From NCBI GenBank assembly GCA_002281555.1, contig NCGJ01000001.1:124001-188000 (forward strand): a stretch of 64,000 nt of DNA, written 5' to 3'. A program made the position numbers and the translations under genes. Of this stretch, positions 9,045 through 20,940 are shown piece after piece (position 1 is the first letter of the stretch; each line of letters starts with the position of its first letter). The notes below the pieces were generated by a model, which did no database searches, had not been told where the DNA came from, and saw only the letters and a list, made by a program, of their open reading frames with translations. The DNA is from Hydrogenophilales bacterium 28-61-23 (GTDB lineage Bacteria; Pseudomonadota; Gammaproteobacteria; Burkholderiales; Thiobacillaceae).

Positions 9045-9071
9045 TCAAGTTTGTTGCCATCGTGCCGAAAA
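9045..9071 (+). promoter_or_regulatory. Sigma-28 (FliA) promoter of the chemoreceptor gene
   Basis: TCAAGTTT, an 11-base spacer and GCCGAAAA match the FliA consensus closely (-35 TCAAGTTT or TAAAGTTT, -10 GCCGATAA). Transcription would begin near 9080, about 43 bases before the chemoreceptor ATG at 9123. Because the promoter lies at 9045-9071, the upstream in-frame ATG at 9051 cannot be the usual start. Confidence 0.85.
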
Positions 9072-9122
9072 TACCCTGTCACGCAGTGCGCGTTTGGCGC
9101 CCTGTTTTTTGAGATGATAACC

Positions 9123-10751
9123 ATGCTAAATCTGCGCAAATTCAAAATACGCTCTCAACTGATCATTCTGTTGGCTGCCGTCGTCACGCTGTTCCTGATT
9201 TCCACCCTGGTTTCCTGGCTTGCGCTCAACCGCGCCAAGACCGAGTTCACCAATTTCATCGAACAGGATCAGCAGGTTCTGCTCCATTACACCGAGCTTT
9301 ACGCCAACGGCCTGCAAATGGGCCAGGCCTTGCGCAACATCATCCTCGATCCCGAAAACGCCAAGGCCTACGAGAATTTCGAGAAAGCCAGCGATGCGAT
9401 GGACAAGCTGCTCGGCGAGACGAGCGCTCTGGTCGGCGCCAGCAACAAACAGGCGGAGTCCCTGGCCAAAGTCTCGGATTTGCGCCAAAAACAGAAAGGT
9501 CTGCAAACGGAAATCCGCGATCTGGTCAAACAAACCAATATCGAGGAAGCGAAAATCCGCCTGATCAAGCAGGAAACGCCAGTCTGGCGAGATATGCGGC
9601 AAGGCCTGCTCGACCTGATCAAGGATCAGAAGACGGTGATCGACGCGCGTGAAGTAGCGGTTCAGCAGAACACCGAGAATGCCCAGAACATCGCCCTGGC
9701 CTTGACCGTCGTCGCGGTTCTGGTCGGCCTCGCCATTGCCTTGTCCATCGTCGCCAACATCCTGTCCCAACTCACCTTGCTGGGGCGTTCCATCGAATCC
9801 ATGGCCGATGGCGAGGGCGATCTCACCATGCGGCTGCAAATTCAGGGCGATAACGAGCTGTGCCGCATTTCCATCGCCTTCAACCGTTTTGTGTCCGGCC
9901 TGCAAGCCCTGGTCAACGGCATCAAGGGCAACGCCGAGCAATTGCATAACCTGTCCGAAAACCTGGCGACCGCGTCCACCAAACTGCGCGACGCCAGCAC
10001 CGATCAAACCGGCGCCGCCACTTCCACCGCCACCGCCGTGGAACAAATGTCCGCCAGCATTTCCTCGGTGGCCGACAACGCCGAACAGGTCAGGGAAGTC
10101 TCCGCGCGCAGCGCCGACTATTCGAACCAGGGTCTGGATCGCATGAAGCAACTCGATCAGGCGATGAACAGCGTGCAGAGCGCGGTGAAGGGCATGTCCA
10201 CTTCGGTCGAGAAATTCCTCGGCAGCACCCAGAGCATCATCGGCGCCACCCAGCATGTGAAGGACATCGCCGAACAGATCAATCTGCTCGCGCTGAATGC
10301 CGCCATCGAAGCCGCCCGCGCTGGCGAACAGGGCCGCGGCTTCGCCGTCGTGGCGGATGAAGTCCGCAAGCTGGCGGAAAAAACCGCGACGCACGCCAAT
10401 GAAATCACCCGTGTCACCGCCGACCTCAACTCCCAGTCCGGACAGGTCGAAGCCGCGATCAAACAAGGTGAAACGGCGCTGGAGGAAGGCACCAGCCGGG
10501 GTGGCGAGGTTGCCCGCATCCTCGAGCAGGCCCACAGCGCGGTGCTCGAAGCGCAGAAAGGGATCGAGGAAATCACCCGCTCGGTGAAGGAGCAATCGCT
10601 CGCCAGCAACCAGATTTCCAACAACATCGAGCGCCTTTCCGACCTCGCCTCGAGTACCGAACATGCCAGCGCCCAATCCGACCATACCGTGCAGCAGATG
10701 CGCCAGCTTGCCGATCAGCTCTCCAGCACGGTGGGCCATTTCCGCAGTTGA
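9123..10751 (+). CDS. Methyl-accepting chemotaxis protein
   Basis: This transmembrane chemoreceptor (542 aa from the chosen ATG) controls the CheA kinase and flagellar rotation. A first membrane helix lies at about residues 12-32. A periplasmic four-helix-bundle ligand domain follows, then a second helix near 195-220, a HAMP segment ([16 protein letters not shown]) and the signalling hairpin. The hairpin includes [20 protein letters not shown] and [18 protein letters not shown], the conserved tip. ATG 9123 is chosen because the sigma-28 promoter is directly upstream and GAG lies at a workable distance. ATG 9114 is also possible. The ligand is unknown. Confidence 0.95.
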   Translation: MLNLRKFKIRSQLIILLAAVVTLFLISTLVSWLALNRAKTEFTNFIEQDQQVLLHYTELYANGLQMGQALRNIILDPENAKAYENFEKASDAMDKLLGETSALVGASNKQAESLAKVSDLRQKQKGLQTEIRDLVKQTNIEEAKIRLIKQETPVWRDMRQGLLDLIKDQKTVIDAREVAVQQNTENAQNIALALTVVAVLVGLAIALSIVANILSQLTLLGRSIESMADGEGDLTMRLQIQGDNELCRISIAFNRFVSGLQALVNGIKGNAEQLHNLSENLATASTKLRDASTDQTGAATSTATAVEQMSASISSVADNAEQVREVSARSADYSNQGLDRMKQLDQAMNSVQSAVKGMSTSVEKFLGSTQSIIGATQHVKDIAEQINLLALNAAIEAARAGEQGRGFAVVADEVRKLAEKTATHANEITRVTADLNSQSGQVEAAIKQGETALEEGTSRGGEVARILEQAHSAVLEAQKGIEEITRSVKEQSLASNQISNNIERLSDLASSTEHASAQSDHTVQQMRQLADQLSSTVGHFRS

Positions 10752-10817
10752 TCGTTCTCTTCGCCGGCACGCGGCAGCCGGCTATCATGGCGGTTGTCGA
10801 TCAGTAGCGAAACCGCC

Positions 10818-11312
10818 ATGAGACTCTCCCGCTTGTTCGTTTTAGCCGCGTTTCTGACCGGTTCCGCAGCCCACGCTTTCGAAGTCGCCGAATTCAAGAG
10901 TGGCATGGCGCAGAACGAGGTCAAGACCCTGCTCCTGGCCAACTGGAATTTCGACCGGGTATTGGAACCTTCGGATGACGTCATCCTGGCCTACGACAAC
11001 GACCCCAGCATCGCGCGGCGTTACCAGTTCCGCTTCTGCAAAGGCAAATTGGTCGGCTTTGAGCAGGATGTCCGGCCTTCACTGAAGTCGCTGATCATCT
11101 CGGTCAACAACTACAACCAGCAATATGGCCAACCGAACCGGGTGTATTCCAACACCCACATGGTCAGCAACGGCGAAAAAGCGGTGTTCGCGCTGTTCTG
11201 GAAAAACAATCTCGAATACATCGGCGTGAAGTACATCGTGCTGCCGAACAACGAGCAGATGAGTTTGTCGTTCGACAGCAACAATCTCTGTTACAGCACG
11301 CCACGGATGTAG
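10818..11312 (+). CDS. Small secreted protein of unknown function
   Basis: The protein (164 aa) starts with a good signal peptide, MRLSRLFVLAAFLTGSAAHA, so the mature form begins at FEVAEF and is probably periplasmic. I do not recognise the family. The segment FKSGMAQNEVKTLL resembles the short G-M-x-x-x-E-V motif of BamE/SmpA-like folds, which is only a hint. Two cysteines (in RFCKGK and NLCYST) could form a disulfide. It follows the chemoreceptor on the same strand but about 65 bases away. ATG 10818 was chosen over the upstream ATG 10794 because it gives a clean signal peptide. Confidence 0.6.
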   Translation: MRLSRLFVLAAFLTGSAAHAFEVAEFKSGMAQNEVKTLLLANWNFDRVLEPSDDVILAYDNDPSIARRYQFRFCKGKLVGFEQDVRPSLKSLIISVNNYNQQYGQPNRVYSNTHMVSNGEKAVFALFWKNNLEYIGVKYIVLPNNEQMSLSFDSNNLCYSTPRM

Positions 11313-11372
11313 GGCCGAAACACGCGCTATTCGCGCCGCGAACGGCATCCCCACGTTCCGCGGCTAGAGTAG

Positions 11373-11392
11373 GTCGGCAATCCTTTGCCGAC
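11373..11392. repeat. Palindromic repeat, family B, single hairpin
   Basis: GTCGGCAA-TCCT-TTGCCGAC forms a perfect 8-bp stem with a four-base loop, just downstream of the sucB stop codon. Near-identical hairpins occur at 25635 and at 37094 and 37141, so this is a dispersed element and not only a local terminator. No U-tract follows on either strand. Confidence 0.7.
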
Positions 11393-11403
11393 TGGCGACA
11401 GGC

Positions 11404-12474
11404 TTACAACTCCAGCAGCAGGCGCGCCGGGTCTTCCAGCGCATCCTTCACCGCTTTCAGGAAACTCACCGCCTCGCGGCCGTCGACGATACGGTGGTCG
11501 TAGCTCAGCGCGACGTACATCATCGGGCGAATCACCACCTGACCCTGCTCGGCGATGGGGCGATCCTGGATCTTGTGCAGTCCGAGCACCCCGGATTGGG
11601 GCGGGTTGAGGATGGGCGTCGACAGCAATGAACCGAACACGCCGCCGTTTGAAACGGTGAAAGTACCGCCTTGCATTTCTTCCAGCGTCAGTTCCAGGCT
11701 GTTGGCGCGACGGCCGAAGTCGGCGATCTGTTGTTCTATATCGGCGAAGGAAAGCCGATCCGCATTGCGCAGGATGGGCACCACCAGGCCGCGTTCGGAG
11801 CTGACCGCCAGGCCGATGTCGTAATAGTCGTGATAAACCACATCGCGGCCGTCGATGCTGGCGTTGACCAACGGATATGCCTTGAGCGCCTGGCACACCG
11901 CCTTGGTGAAAAAGGACATGAATCCCAGCTTGACGCCGTGTTCCTTCTGGAACTGCTCCTGATAACGCGCGCGCAAATCCATGACCGGCCGCATGTCGAT
12001 TTCGTTGAACGTGGTCAGCATGGCGGCGGTGTTCTGCGCTTCTTTCAGACGTTCCGCGATGCGCAGGCGCAAGCGGGTCATCGGGACTCTCCGCTCGCCG
12101 CGCTCCGGCTCGCACGGCGGACACGGCGGGCAGCCAACGGGAACTTCCGCCTCATGCGTCGGAGCCGGCATCGCGAGCGGTTCGGGTTCGGCCTCCCCCT
12201 CGCGGGGATTCCGCCCTACGGCTTCGGCGGCTGTTTCCGCGCTTTCTATCCGCGCCAGCACATCGCCGGCTTTCACTTCGCTGCCCGATGGCAGGCATAT
12301 TTCCTTCAGAACACCGGAAACCGGCGCGGCGACTTCCAGAATGACCTTGTCGGTTTCCAGGTCGGTGAGGGGTTCATCGCGCCGGACAAAATCGCCTGCT
12401 TGTTTATGCCAATCCAGCATGGAGCCGCTTTGCACCGATTCGGAAAACTCTGGAGCTTTGACATCGACGAGCAT
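11404..12474 (-). CDS. sucB: Dihydrolipoyl succinyltransferase (E2o), lacking the E3-binding domain
   Basis: This is the succinyl-transferring core of 2-oxoglutarate dehydrogenase (356 aa). Residues 1-78 are a lipoyl domain with the lipoyl-lysine motif [10 protein letters not shown] (K43). A linker at 80-131, rich in Pro, Glu and three Cys, follows. Residues from about 132 form the catalytic domain, with [19 protein letters not shown] and the active-site [11 protein letters not shown] (H327, D331). The peripheral-subunit-binding domain expected between these in bacterial SucB (usually about 400 aa) is absent. The catalytic domain and domain order look like mitochondrial DLST. No sucA or lpd is adjacent, and mfd is divergent. 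Confidence 0.9.
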   Translation of the reverse strand: MLVDVKAPEFSESVQSGSMLDWHKQAGDFVRRDEPLTDLETDKVILEVAAPVSGVLKEICLPSGSEVKAGDVLARIESAETAAEAVGRNPREGEAEPEPLAMPAPTHEAEVPVGCPPCPPCEPERGERRVPMTRLRLRIAERLKEAQNTAAMLTTFNEIDMRPVMDLRARYQEQFQKEHGVKLGFMSFFTKAVCQALKAYPLVNASIDGRDVVYHDYYDIGLAVSSERGLVVPILRNADRLSFADIEQQIADFGRRANSLELTLEEMQGGTFTVSNGGVFGSLLSTPILNPPQSGVLGLHKIQDRPIAEQGQVVIRPMMYVALSYDHRIVDGREAVSFLKAVKDALEDPARLLLEL

Positions 12475-12583
12475 GGATCACCTGTTTTGTGGATTGCAGC
12501 CGCGTGGCGGACAACAGCGCGGATTATAGGAACGAAGAATTCATTCAGCGACAAACGTATACCGCTAACCGGCAAGTCGCGCG

Positions 12584-16044
<3,461 letters not shown>

Positions 16045-16048
<4 letters not shown>

Positions 16049-16065
16049 GGCGCGCCGCGTGCGCC
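16045..16065. repeat. Palindromic repeat, family A, degenerate half-copy
   Basis: The 21 bases starting GTAGGGCGCGCCGCGTGC match the first arm of the family A element at 48366, differing at only a few positions. The second arm (about 16080-16097) is decayed. It overlaps the mfd stop codon. Confidence 0.4.
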
Positions 16066-16095
16066 GATACATGTTCATGGTGCGTATGACACGCG

Positions 16096-16869
16096 CTAGC
16101 GCAGTTGGCGTACCCGCTCGAACAGGCAAATCGCAGCGGCGGTGGCCACATTGAGCGACTCGACCTTGCCCGGCATCGGGATGATGAAGGGCTGAGCGGC
16201 GACGCAGAGTTGCGCCGACAGTCCGGCGCCTTCGTTGCCGAAGGCGAAGCCGACCCGGCCGCGCAGATCGAGATCGAACAAAGCCGCCGTGGCGCCCAGG
16301 CTGGCGGCGTAGACCGGCCCGCCGAACCCCTGTGCCAATATTGGCAAATCGGCGTTTTCATGGATCGCCAACTGAAAATGCGCGCCCTGCCCGCCACGCA
16401 GGCATTTTGGCGACCAGGCTTCGCAACAGCCTTGCGACAGGTGCACCGCATCCGCGCCCGCCGCCGCCGCGACGCGCAGGATCGCGCCCAGGTTGCCCGG
16501 GTCCTGGATGTTTTCCAGCAACACGATGCAGTTGTCCTGCTGCTGATTCGAAACCCGCGGAATGTCGATCACAGCCAGCACGCCGACCGGCGTTTCGACC
16601 GGAGTCAACGCATTGAAAAGCGGGGCTGGCAGCACACAGGCAGGCGTATCGGGCAAGCGCCGACACCAGTCCGCCAATTCACTCGCCGCGGCAGTCTCTG
16701 AAAACACCAGCTGGCGAAACGACACGCCGGCATCGACTCCAGCTTGCAGCAAGTGCGGGCCATCCAGAAGGGTGTGACCGGTTTTCCGGCGCGCTTTGCG
16801 CTCACCGGCCAAGGCGAGCCACTCTTTATAGGTCGGGTTGTCGCGCGAACTGATCGGCTTCATCGGCAC
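16096..16869 (-). CDS. SpoU/TrmH-family RNA 2'-O-methyltransferase
   Basis: This 257-residue enzyme should methylate a ribose of tRNA or rRNA using S-adenosylmethionine. The three SPOUT motifs are present: LENIQDPGNLGAILRVAAAA, FAFGNEGAGLS and IPMPGKVESLNVATAAAI. An N-terminal substrate-binding region (about 1-95) precedes them. The target nucleotide cannot be assigned, as RlmB-like and other SpoU enzymes share these motifs. Its start overlaps the end of the upstream pentapeptide-repeat gene by 10 bases, so the two are probably translated from one mRNA. Confidence 0.88.
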   Translation of the reverse strand: MPMKPISSRDNPTYKEWLALAGERKARRKTGHTLLDGPHLLQAGVDAGVSFRQLVFSETAAASELADWCRRLPDTPACVLPAPLFNALTPVETPVGVLAVIDIPRVSNQQQDNCIVLLENIQDPGNLGAILRVAAAAGADAVHLSQGCCEAWSPKCLRGGQGAHFQLAIHENADLPILAQGFGGPVYAASLGATAALFDLDLRGRVGFAFGNEGAGLSAQLCVAAQPFIIPMPGKVESLNVATAAAICLFERVRQLR

Positions 16870-17729
16870 GCACCGATGGAACCTTCCGCGCAGACGCGAC
16901 CGTCATTCCAGGTCGCTTTGTCGAGTTTTGCACTTTCGAGCCGGGTGCCAGTGAGGTTGGCCGCGGTCAGAACGGCATACCGCAAATCCGCGCCAGTCAG
17001 ATCGGCACCCGATAAATCAGCGCCGGAAAGATCTGCACCGGACAAATTGATGTTGGCAAGCTCCGCATTGCGCAAGCTCGCATTTTTGAGCGAGGCGTAA
17101 GCCAGATCGGCTCCATTCAGGCGGGCATCGTCGAGTTGCACCTTGTCCAGACGCGCATTGGCGGCCTTTGCGCCCGGCTGCGAAAAACCTCGTTTGTCGC
17201 ATGCGCTCCAGTTGAGTCCATCCGCGAAACCCGCCGCACAATCGCTCGCCTTGCCGATGCCGGCTTGAATCGGTTTGTCGTGCTGCCCGAACCACACCGA
17301 AACGCCAATGGCGGCAATCAAACCCATCGCCAGAAGCACGACCCAAGGAGATGTACGTTTTGATTGTTCGGCTTGCAGCAAAGCCTGTGTGCGTAAGTGG
17401 TCTCGTACGATCGAATTCCGAGTTGCGGCATCTTGCGCGGGGTCGTGTACGACTTCCGTGACTGTCGCGTCTTCATGTAGCCATTTTTTTCGCGCCTGGA
17501 TTTGTTGATCGCGCCAGGATGCGGACTCTTCGGAATCGCCACCGCTCACGGGTTCGGGGTCTTCCTTGAACAGATTGCTCTCTTCGATGCTGATCCAATC
17601 GGCTTCATTGAGGCTGATTTCCCATTGCGGATCGACCTCTCCCGATTTCAGTGCCGCCTCGATCTGGGGCGTAGGAAACGGGCCAAAAACCTGATTCTCG
17701 TGCCTGAGATACCAAAATGAATGCGTCAT
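16860..17729 (-). CDS. GYF-like domain / membrane helix / pentapeptide-repeat protein
   Basis: The protein (289 aa) has three parts. Residues 1-52 resemble the bacterial GYF_2 domain (WYLRHENQVFGPF ... WISI). A charged linker and one transmembrane helix (128-147) follow. Residues about 180-275 are pentapeptide repeats, with the run ADLSGADLSGADLTGADL giving a right-handed beta-helix. The N-in topology would put the repeats outside the cytoplasm. Four cysteines in the C-terminal part may form disulfides there. No function is known for this combination. It overlaps the RNA methyltransferase gene downstream. A terminator-bearing RNA lies just upstream. Confidence 0.75.
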   Translation of the reverse strand: MTHSFWYLRHENQVFGPFPTPQIEAALKSGEVDPQWEISLNEADWISIEESNLFKEDPEPVSGGDSEESASWRDQQIQARKKWLHEDATVTEVVHDPAQDAATRNSIVRDHLRTQALLQAEQSKRTSPWVVLLAMGLIAAIGVSVWFGQHDKPIQAGIGKASDCAAGFADGLNWSACDKRGFSQPGAKAANARLDKVQLDDARLNGADLAYASLKNASLRNAELANINLSGADLSGADLSGADLTGADLRYAVLTAANLTGTRLESAKLDKATWNDGRVCAEGSIGACR

Positions 17730-17791
17730 ACCTGCCCTTGCATCACTGAACGATGCGATTTCGATATTGCGGATTGTGGCAGCGCGCGCTC

Positions 17792-17822
17792 AAAAAAAAA
17801 GCCCGGTCGAGAGCGACCGGGC
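17792..17822 (-). terminator. Rho-independent terminator of the small RNA
   Basis: GCCCGGTCG and CGACCGGGC form a perfect 9-bp stem with a CUCU loop. On the minus strand it is followed by nine consecutive T residues (17800-17792). The plus strand has no T-run after the hairpin, so it works for minus-strand transcripts only. Confidence 0.88.
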
Positions 17823-17903
17823 ATAAATCCACCTGTTAAGGAGGATGGAGGAGACGACATTGACAAATGTTTGCTGCCAAACCGGATGCCGCTGTCATAA
17901 GTA
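17792..17903 (-). ncRNA. Candidate small RNA with anti-Shine-Dalgarno tract
   Basis: A free-standing transcription unit is visible on the minus strand between two divergent genes. A promoter lies at 17910-17938. About 112 transcribed bases follow, ending in a strong intrinsic terminator with nine U residues. Folding by eye gives a 5' hairpin (outer UGACA/UGUCA, inner GUUUG/CAAAC with loop GCAG). A pyrimidine-rich stretch follows with two CCUCC motifs, including CCUCCUUA, the same as the 16S rRNA anti-Shine-Dalgarno core. The terminator comes last. A 20-codon frame starting at an AUG inside it might instead make this a leader/attenuator for the pentapeptide gene, whose ATG lies 63 bases further on. 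Confidence 0.55.
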
Positions 17904-17909
17904 TTTTCT

Positions 17910-17938
17910 AATATACGGATTTATTAATCAACCATTAA
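17910..17938 (-). promoter_or_regulatory. Sigma-70 promoter of the small RNA
   Basis: On the minus strand the -10 box is TATATT (five of six consensus bases). The -35 box is TTAATG (weak), with a 17-base spacer. An alternative -35, TTGATT, lies closer but at poor spacing. Start of transcription would be near 17903. The surrounding 60 bases are strongly AT-rich compared with the genome. Confidence 0.5.
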
Positions 17939-18039
17939 TCTGTACTGTTTCCCAAGTTCAGGGATGGAAGGGATAGCTTTGTTGTTTACGTTCAACACTG
18001 CGTTAGCTACTCTGCGCGAACTACATACAGACCTGTGCA

Positions 18040-18801
18040 ATGAATACCGACCTGATACTTGCGCTCAACCAGTACTTTGAATTGGTGCATGCAAATAGTG
18101 ACGCTCTCCGCATGGAAGCGTACTTGTTGCGGTATCAGGTTTATGTATTGGAAACGGGCTTCGAAAACGAGACAGATTGCCGAAGCGGGACCGACCAACA
18201 TGGCAACGCAATGTATTGGGAGCAGGATGGTTTCGATGAACGCTCGGACCATTATTTACTGCGCCATCGGCGTACCGGCGTCTATGCGGCGACCGCGCGC
18301 TTGATTCTGCCCAATGCGCTGGATGTGCAAGTGCCTTATCCGATCGAGTTGCATTGCTCGCTTGACCAACGCATAACCGACGCCGACATCAGAAGCCAGC
18401 TCGGAGAGATATCGCGTTTTGCGGTCTCCAAGGTATTCAAGCGGCGTATCGGCGAAATCGGCAAACCCTCCGGTGTCGCGGAAGACATCCAGATCTATTT
18501 TGAAGAAGACGAACGTCGTGTCCTGCCCCATATCTCCTTAGGATTATTCGCGGCCGTGATGCGCATGGTCCATGACCACAAGATCACCCATTGCTACGCG
18601 GTCATGGAACCCGCCTTGTTACGTTTATTGAGTCGCTTCGGCATGGTATTCAACCGGATTGGCCCGGATGTCGAATATCACGGTAACCGTGTGCCGTGCA
18701 TCACGACTGTCGAAGAGGCATTGCCCAGCATAAAAGCAGTCGCCCCATCGGTGTGGGAACTCATCACCAATCGCGGAGAATTGCTGCAAGATTACCGCTG
18801 A
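18040..18801 (+). CDS. PEP-CTERM/exosortase system-associated acyltransferase (GNAT-like)
   Basis: This 253-residue protein matches the family of acyltransferase-like proteins that travel with PEP-CTERM/exosortase systems. These are related to the GNAT fold and autoinducer synthases. The evidence is the N-terminal LLRYQVYVLETGFE, the core RHRRTGVYAATARLIL with an acyl-CoA-site look, and ISRFAVSKVFKRR. The family's reaction is not established. No exosortase, PEP-CTERM protein or exopolysaccharide gene is seen nearby, so it stands alone here. No good ribosome site precedes the ATG. Confidence 0.72.
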   Translation: MNTDLILALNQYFELVHANSDALRMEAYLLRYQVYVLETGFENETDCRSGTDQHGNAMYWEQDGFDERSDHYLLRHRRTGVYAATARLILPNALDVQVPYPIELHCSLDQRITDADIRSQLGEISRFAVSKVFKRRIGEIGKPSGVAEDIQIYFEEDERRVLPHISLGLFAAVMRMVHDHKITHCYAVMEPALLRLLSRFGMVFNRIGPDVEYHGNRVPCITTVEEALPSIKAVAPSVWELITNRGELLQDYR

Positions 18802-18854
18802 GTCTCCCGTCTTATTCCGCTTACCGCATTTCCTCACTGTCGAAAGTCATCACC

Positions 18855-20891
18855 ATGATCACCTCCAACCTACGCACCCTCGCCCTGGTCGGCCACGGTG
18901 GCGCTGGCAAAACCAGCCTGATCGAAACCCTGCTCGCCGCCGCCGGCGCCATTCCTTCCGCCGGCTCGGTAGAGCGAGGAAGCACGGTTTGCGATTACGA
19001 CCCGCTGGAAAAAACCCACCTGCACTCGATCAAGGTAGCGGTTGCCCATCTGAACCATCAAGACGCGCTGGTCCATCTGCTCGACACCCCCGGTTATCCG
19101 GATTTCATGGGCCAGGCCTTGTGCGCGCTGGATGCGGTGGAAACCGTCGTCGTCGTCGTCGACGCCCACAAGGGGATCGAACTCACCACTCACCGCATGA
19201 TGCATTGGGCGCAAACCCGCAAGCTGTGCCGCATGATCGCGATCAACAAAATCGATGCGCCCGACGTCGATCTGCCGGCCTTGCTGGAAGAAATTCAAAC
19301 CGCCTTCGGCCGCGAATGCCTGCCGATCAACCTGCCGGCGGATGCGGGCGCGCGTGTCAGCGATTGCTTCTTCAACCCGAACGGAAAATCCGATTTCTCG
19401 AGCGTCGACGCGGCGCATCGCGCTCTGGTCGACCAGGTCGTCGAAGTCGACGAAGAGCTGATGAATCTCTACCTGGAACAAGGCGAAATCGCGCCGGAGC
19501 AACTGCACGCGCCGTTCGAGAAGGCCTTGCGCGAAAACCATCTGGTTCCGGTCTGTTTCGTTTCCGCCCTGACTGGCGCCGGCGTGCCGGAACTGCTCGA
19601 CATCATGCTGCGCCTGCTGCCCAACCCGACCGAAGGCAACCCGCCGCTGTTCGTCCGAGGCGAAGGCGAAGCGGCGCAAGCGCTGATGGCCGAACCCGAT
19701 CCGGAAAAACACGTGCTGGCCCATGTGTTCAAACTCGAAGTCGACCCGTACATCGGCCGCATCGCCACCTTCCGCGTACATCAGGGCACGATAAGCGCCG
19801 ATTCGTCTTTATACATTGGCGAGTTGCGCAAGCCGTTCAAGGTCGGCCACCTGTTCCGCTTGCAAGGCAAGCAACTGCTGCCGGTCGAAGCCTGCGGCCC
19901 GGGCGACATCTGCGCGGTCACCAAGGTCGACGATCTCAACTTCGATTCCGTGCTGCACGACGCGCCGGAAGACGACCATATCCACATGCGGCCGCTCGAC
20001 TTCCCGCATGCGGTGTTCGGCCTGGCGGTGCGGCCGAAAAAACAATCCGACATGGACAAGCTGGCGGAAGTGCTGCACCGGCTGGTCGCAGAAGATCCCG
20101 GCCTGCATATCGAACACGACCCGACCACGCATGAAGCGGTGATTCGCGGCCTGGGCGAAACCCATCTCGCGCGCGTGCTGGAAAAGATGCGCGAACAATT
20201 CCGCCTCGACCTGGAAACGCATCCGCCCACCATCGCCTACCGCGAAACGCTGACCCAGCCGGCCGAAGGCCACTATCGCCACAAAAAGCAGACCGGCGGT
20301 TCCGGCCAGTTCGGCGAGGTGTATCTGCGCGTCGAACCGTTGCCGCGCGGCACCGGCTTCGAGTTCGTCGATGCGGTAAAAGGCGGCGTCATTCCCAACA
20401 CCTTCATCCCGGCGGTGGAAAAAGGCGTGCGCCAGGCCATGCAGACCGGCAGCGTCGCCGGCTTTCCGTTGCAGGATGTGCGGGTGACGGTGTACGACGG
20501 CAAAAACCATCCTGTCGACGGCAAGGAAATCGCCTTCGTCACCGCCGGCAAGAAAGCCTTTCTGGATGCCGCCGCGAAAGCGAAACCCATCGTTCTGGAA
20601 CCCATCGTCAACGTCGAACTGACTGCCCCGGATAGCGCCATCGGCGATGTCAGCGGCGATCTTTCCGCGCGCCGCGGCCAGATTACCGGCCACGTCAGCG
20701 GTCGCGGCGGCATGATCACCGTGGTCGGCCACGCGCCGCTGGCCGAACTCGACAGCCTGCAATCGCGCATCAAATCGCTGACCGGCGGACGCGGCTCCTA
20801 CACGCTCGAATTCAGCCATTACGAGCCGGTGCCGCCCTATGTGCAGCAGAAAATGGCGGCCGAGCATCACCCTGAGCAGGATGAGCAATAA
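18855..20891 (+). CDS. Elongation factor G-like translational GTPase
   Basis: This 678-residue protein has all EF-G domains. The GTP-binding motifs are GHGGAGKT (13-20), DTPG (77-80) and NKID (131-134). Domain II follows, and domain IV has the typical GGSGQFGEVYLRVEP start. It belongs to the divergent EF-G-like group (FusA2-type) and is not the ribosomal-operon fusA: no rpsL, rpsG or tuf gene is near. The role of such paralogues is unclear. ATG 18855 is chosen because it gives the family N-terminus. The longer open frame runs into the acyltransferase gene. Confidence 0.88.
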   Translation: MITSNLRTLALVGHGGAGKTSLIETLLAAAGAIPSAGSVERGSTVCDYDPLEKTHLHSIKVAVAHLNHQDALVHLLDTPGYPDFMGQALCALDAVETVVVVVDAHKGIELTTHRMMHWAQTRKLCRMIAINKIDAPDVDLPALLEEIQTAFGRECLPINLPADAGARVSDCFFNPNGKSDFSSVDAAHRALVDQVVEVDEELMNLYLEQGEIAPEQLHAPFEKALRENHLVPVCFVSALTGAGVPELLDIMLRLLPNPTEGNPPLFVRGEGEAAQALMAEPDPEKHVLAHVFKLEVDPYIGRIATFRVHQGTISADSSLYIGELRKPFKVGHLFRLQGKQLLPVEACGPGDICAVTKVDDLNFDSVLHDAPEDDHIHMRPLDFPHAVFGLAVRPKKQSDMDKLAEVLHRLVAEDPGLHIEHDPTTHEAVIRGLGETHLARVLEKMREQFRLDLETHPPTIAYRETLTQPAEGHYRHKKQTGGSGQFGEVYLRVEPLPRGTGFEFVDAVKGGVIPNTFIPAVEKGVRQAMQTGSVAGFPLQDVRVTVYDGKNHPVDGKEIAFVTAGKKAFLDAAAKAKPIVLEPIVNVELTAPDSAIGDVSGDLSARRGQITGHVSGRGGMITVVGHAPLAELDSLQSRIKSLTGGRGSYTLEFSHYEPVPPYVQQKMAAEHHPEQDEQ

Positions 20892-20940
20892 GCGGCCCCG
20901 GCTCAGTCCGGAACACATCAACGGTTGACCCGGAGCGCGC

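Noticed and set aside
7269-10739. Long minus-strand open frames opposite chaA, the TRIC gene and the chemoreceptor
   Set aside because: They are low-complexity Gln/His/Arg/Gly translations, antisense to well-supported genes with family motifs and a sigma-28 promoter.
18000-18039. Sigma-54 promoter or clear ribosome site for the exosortase acyltransferase
   Set aside because: No GG-N10-GC core or purine-rich ribosome site was found in the leader.
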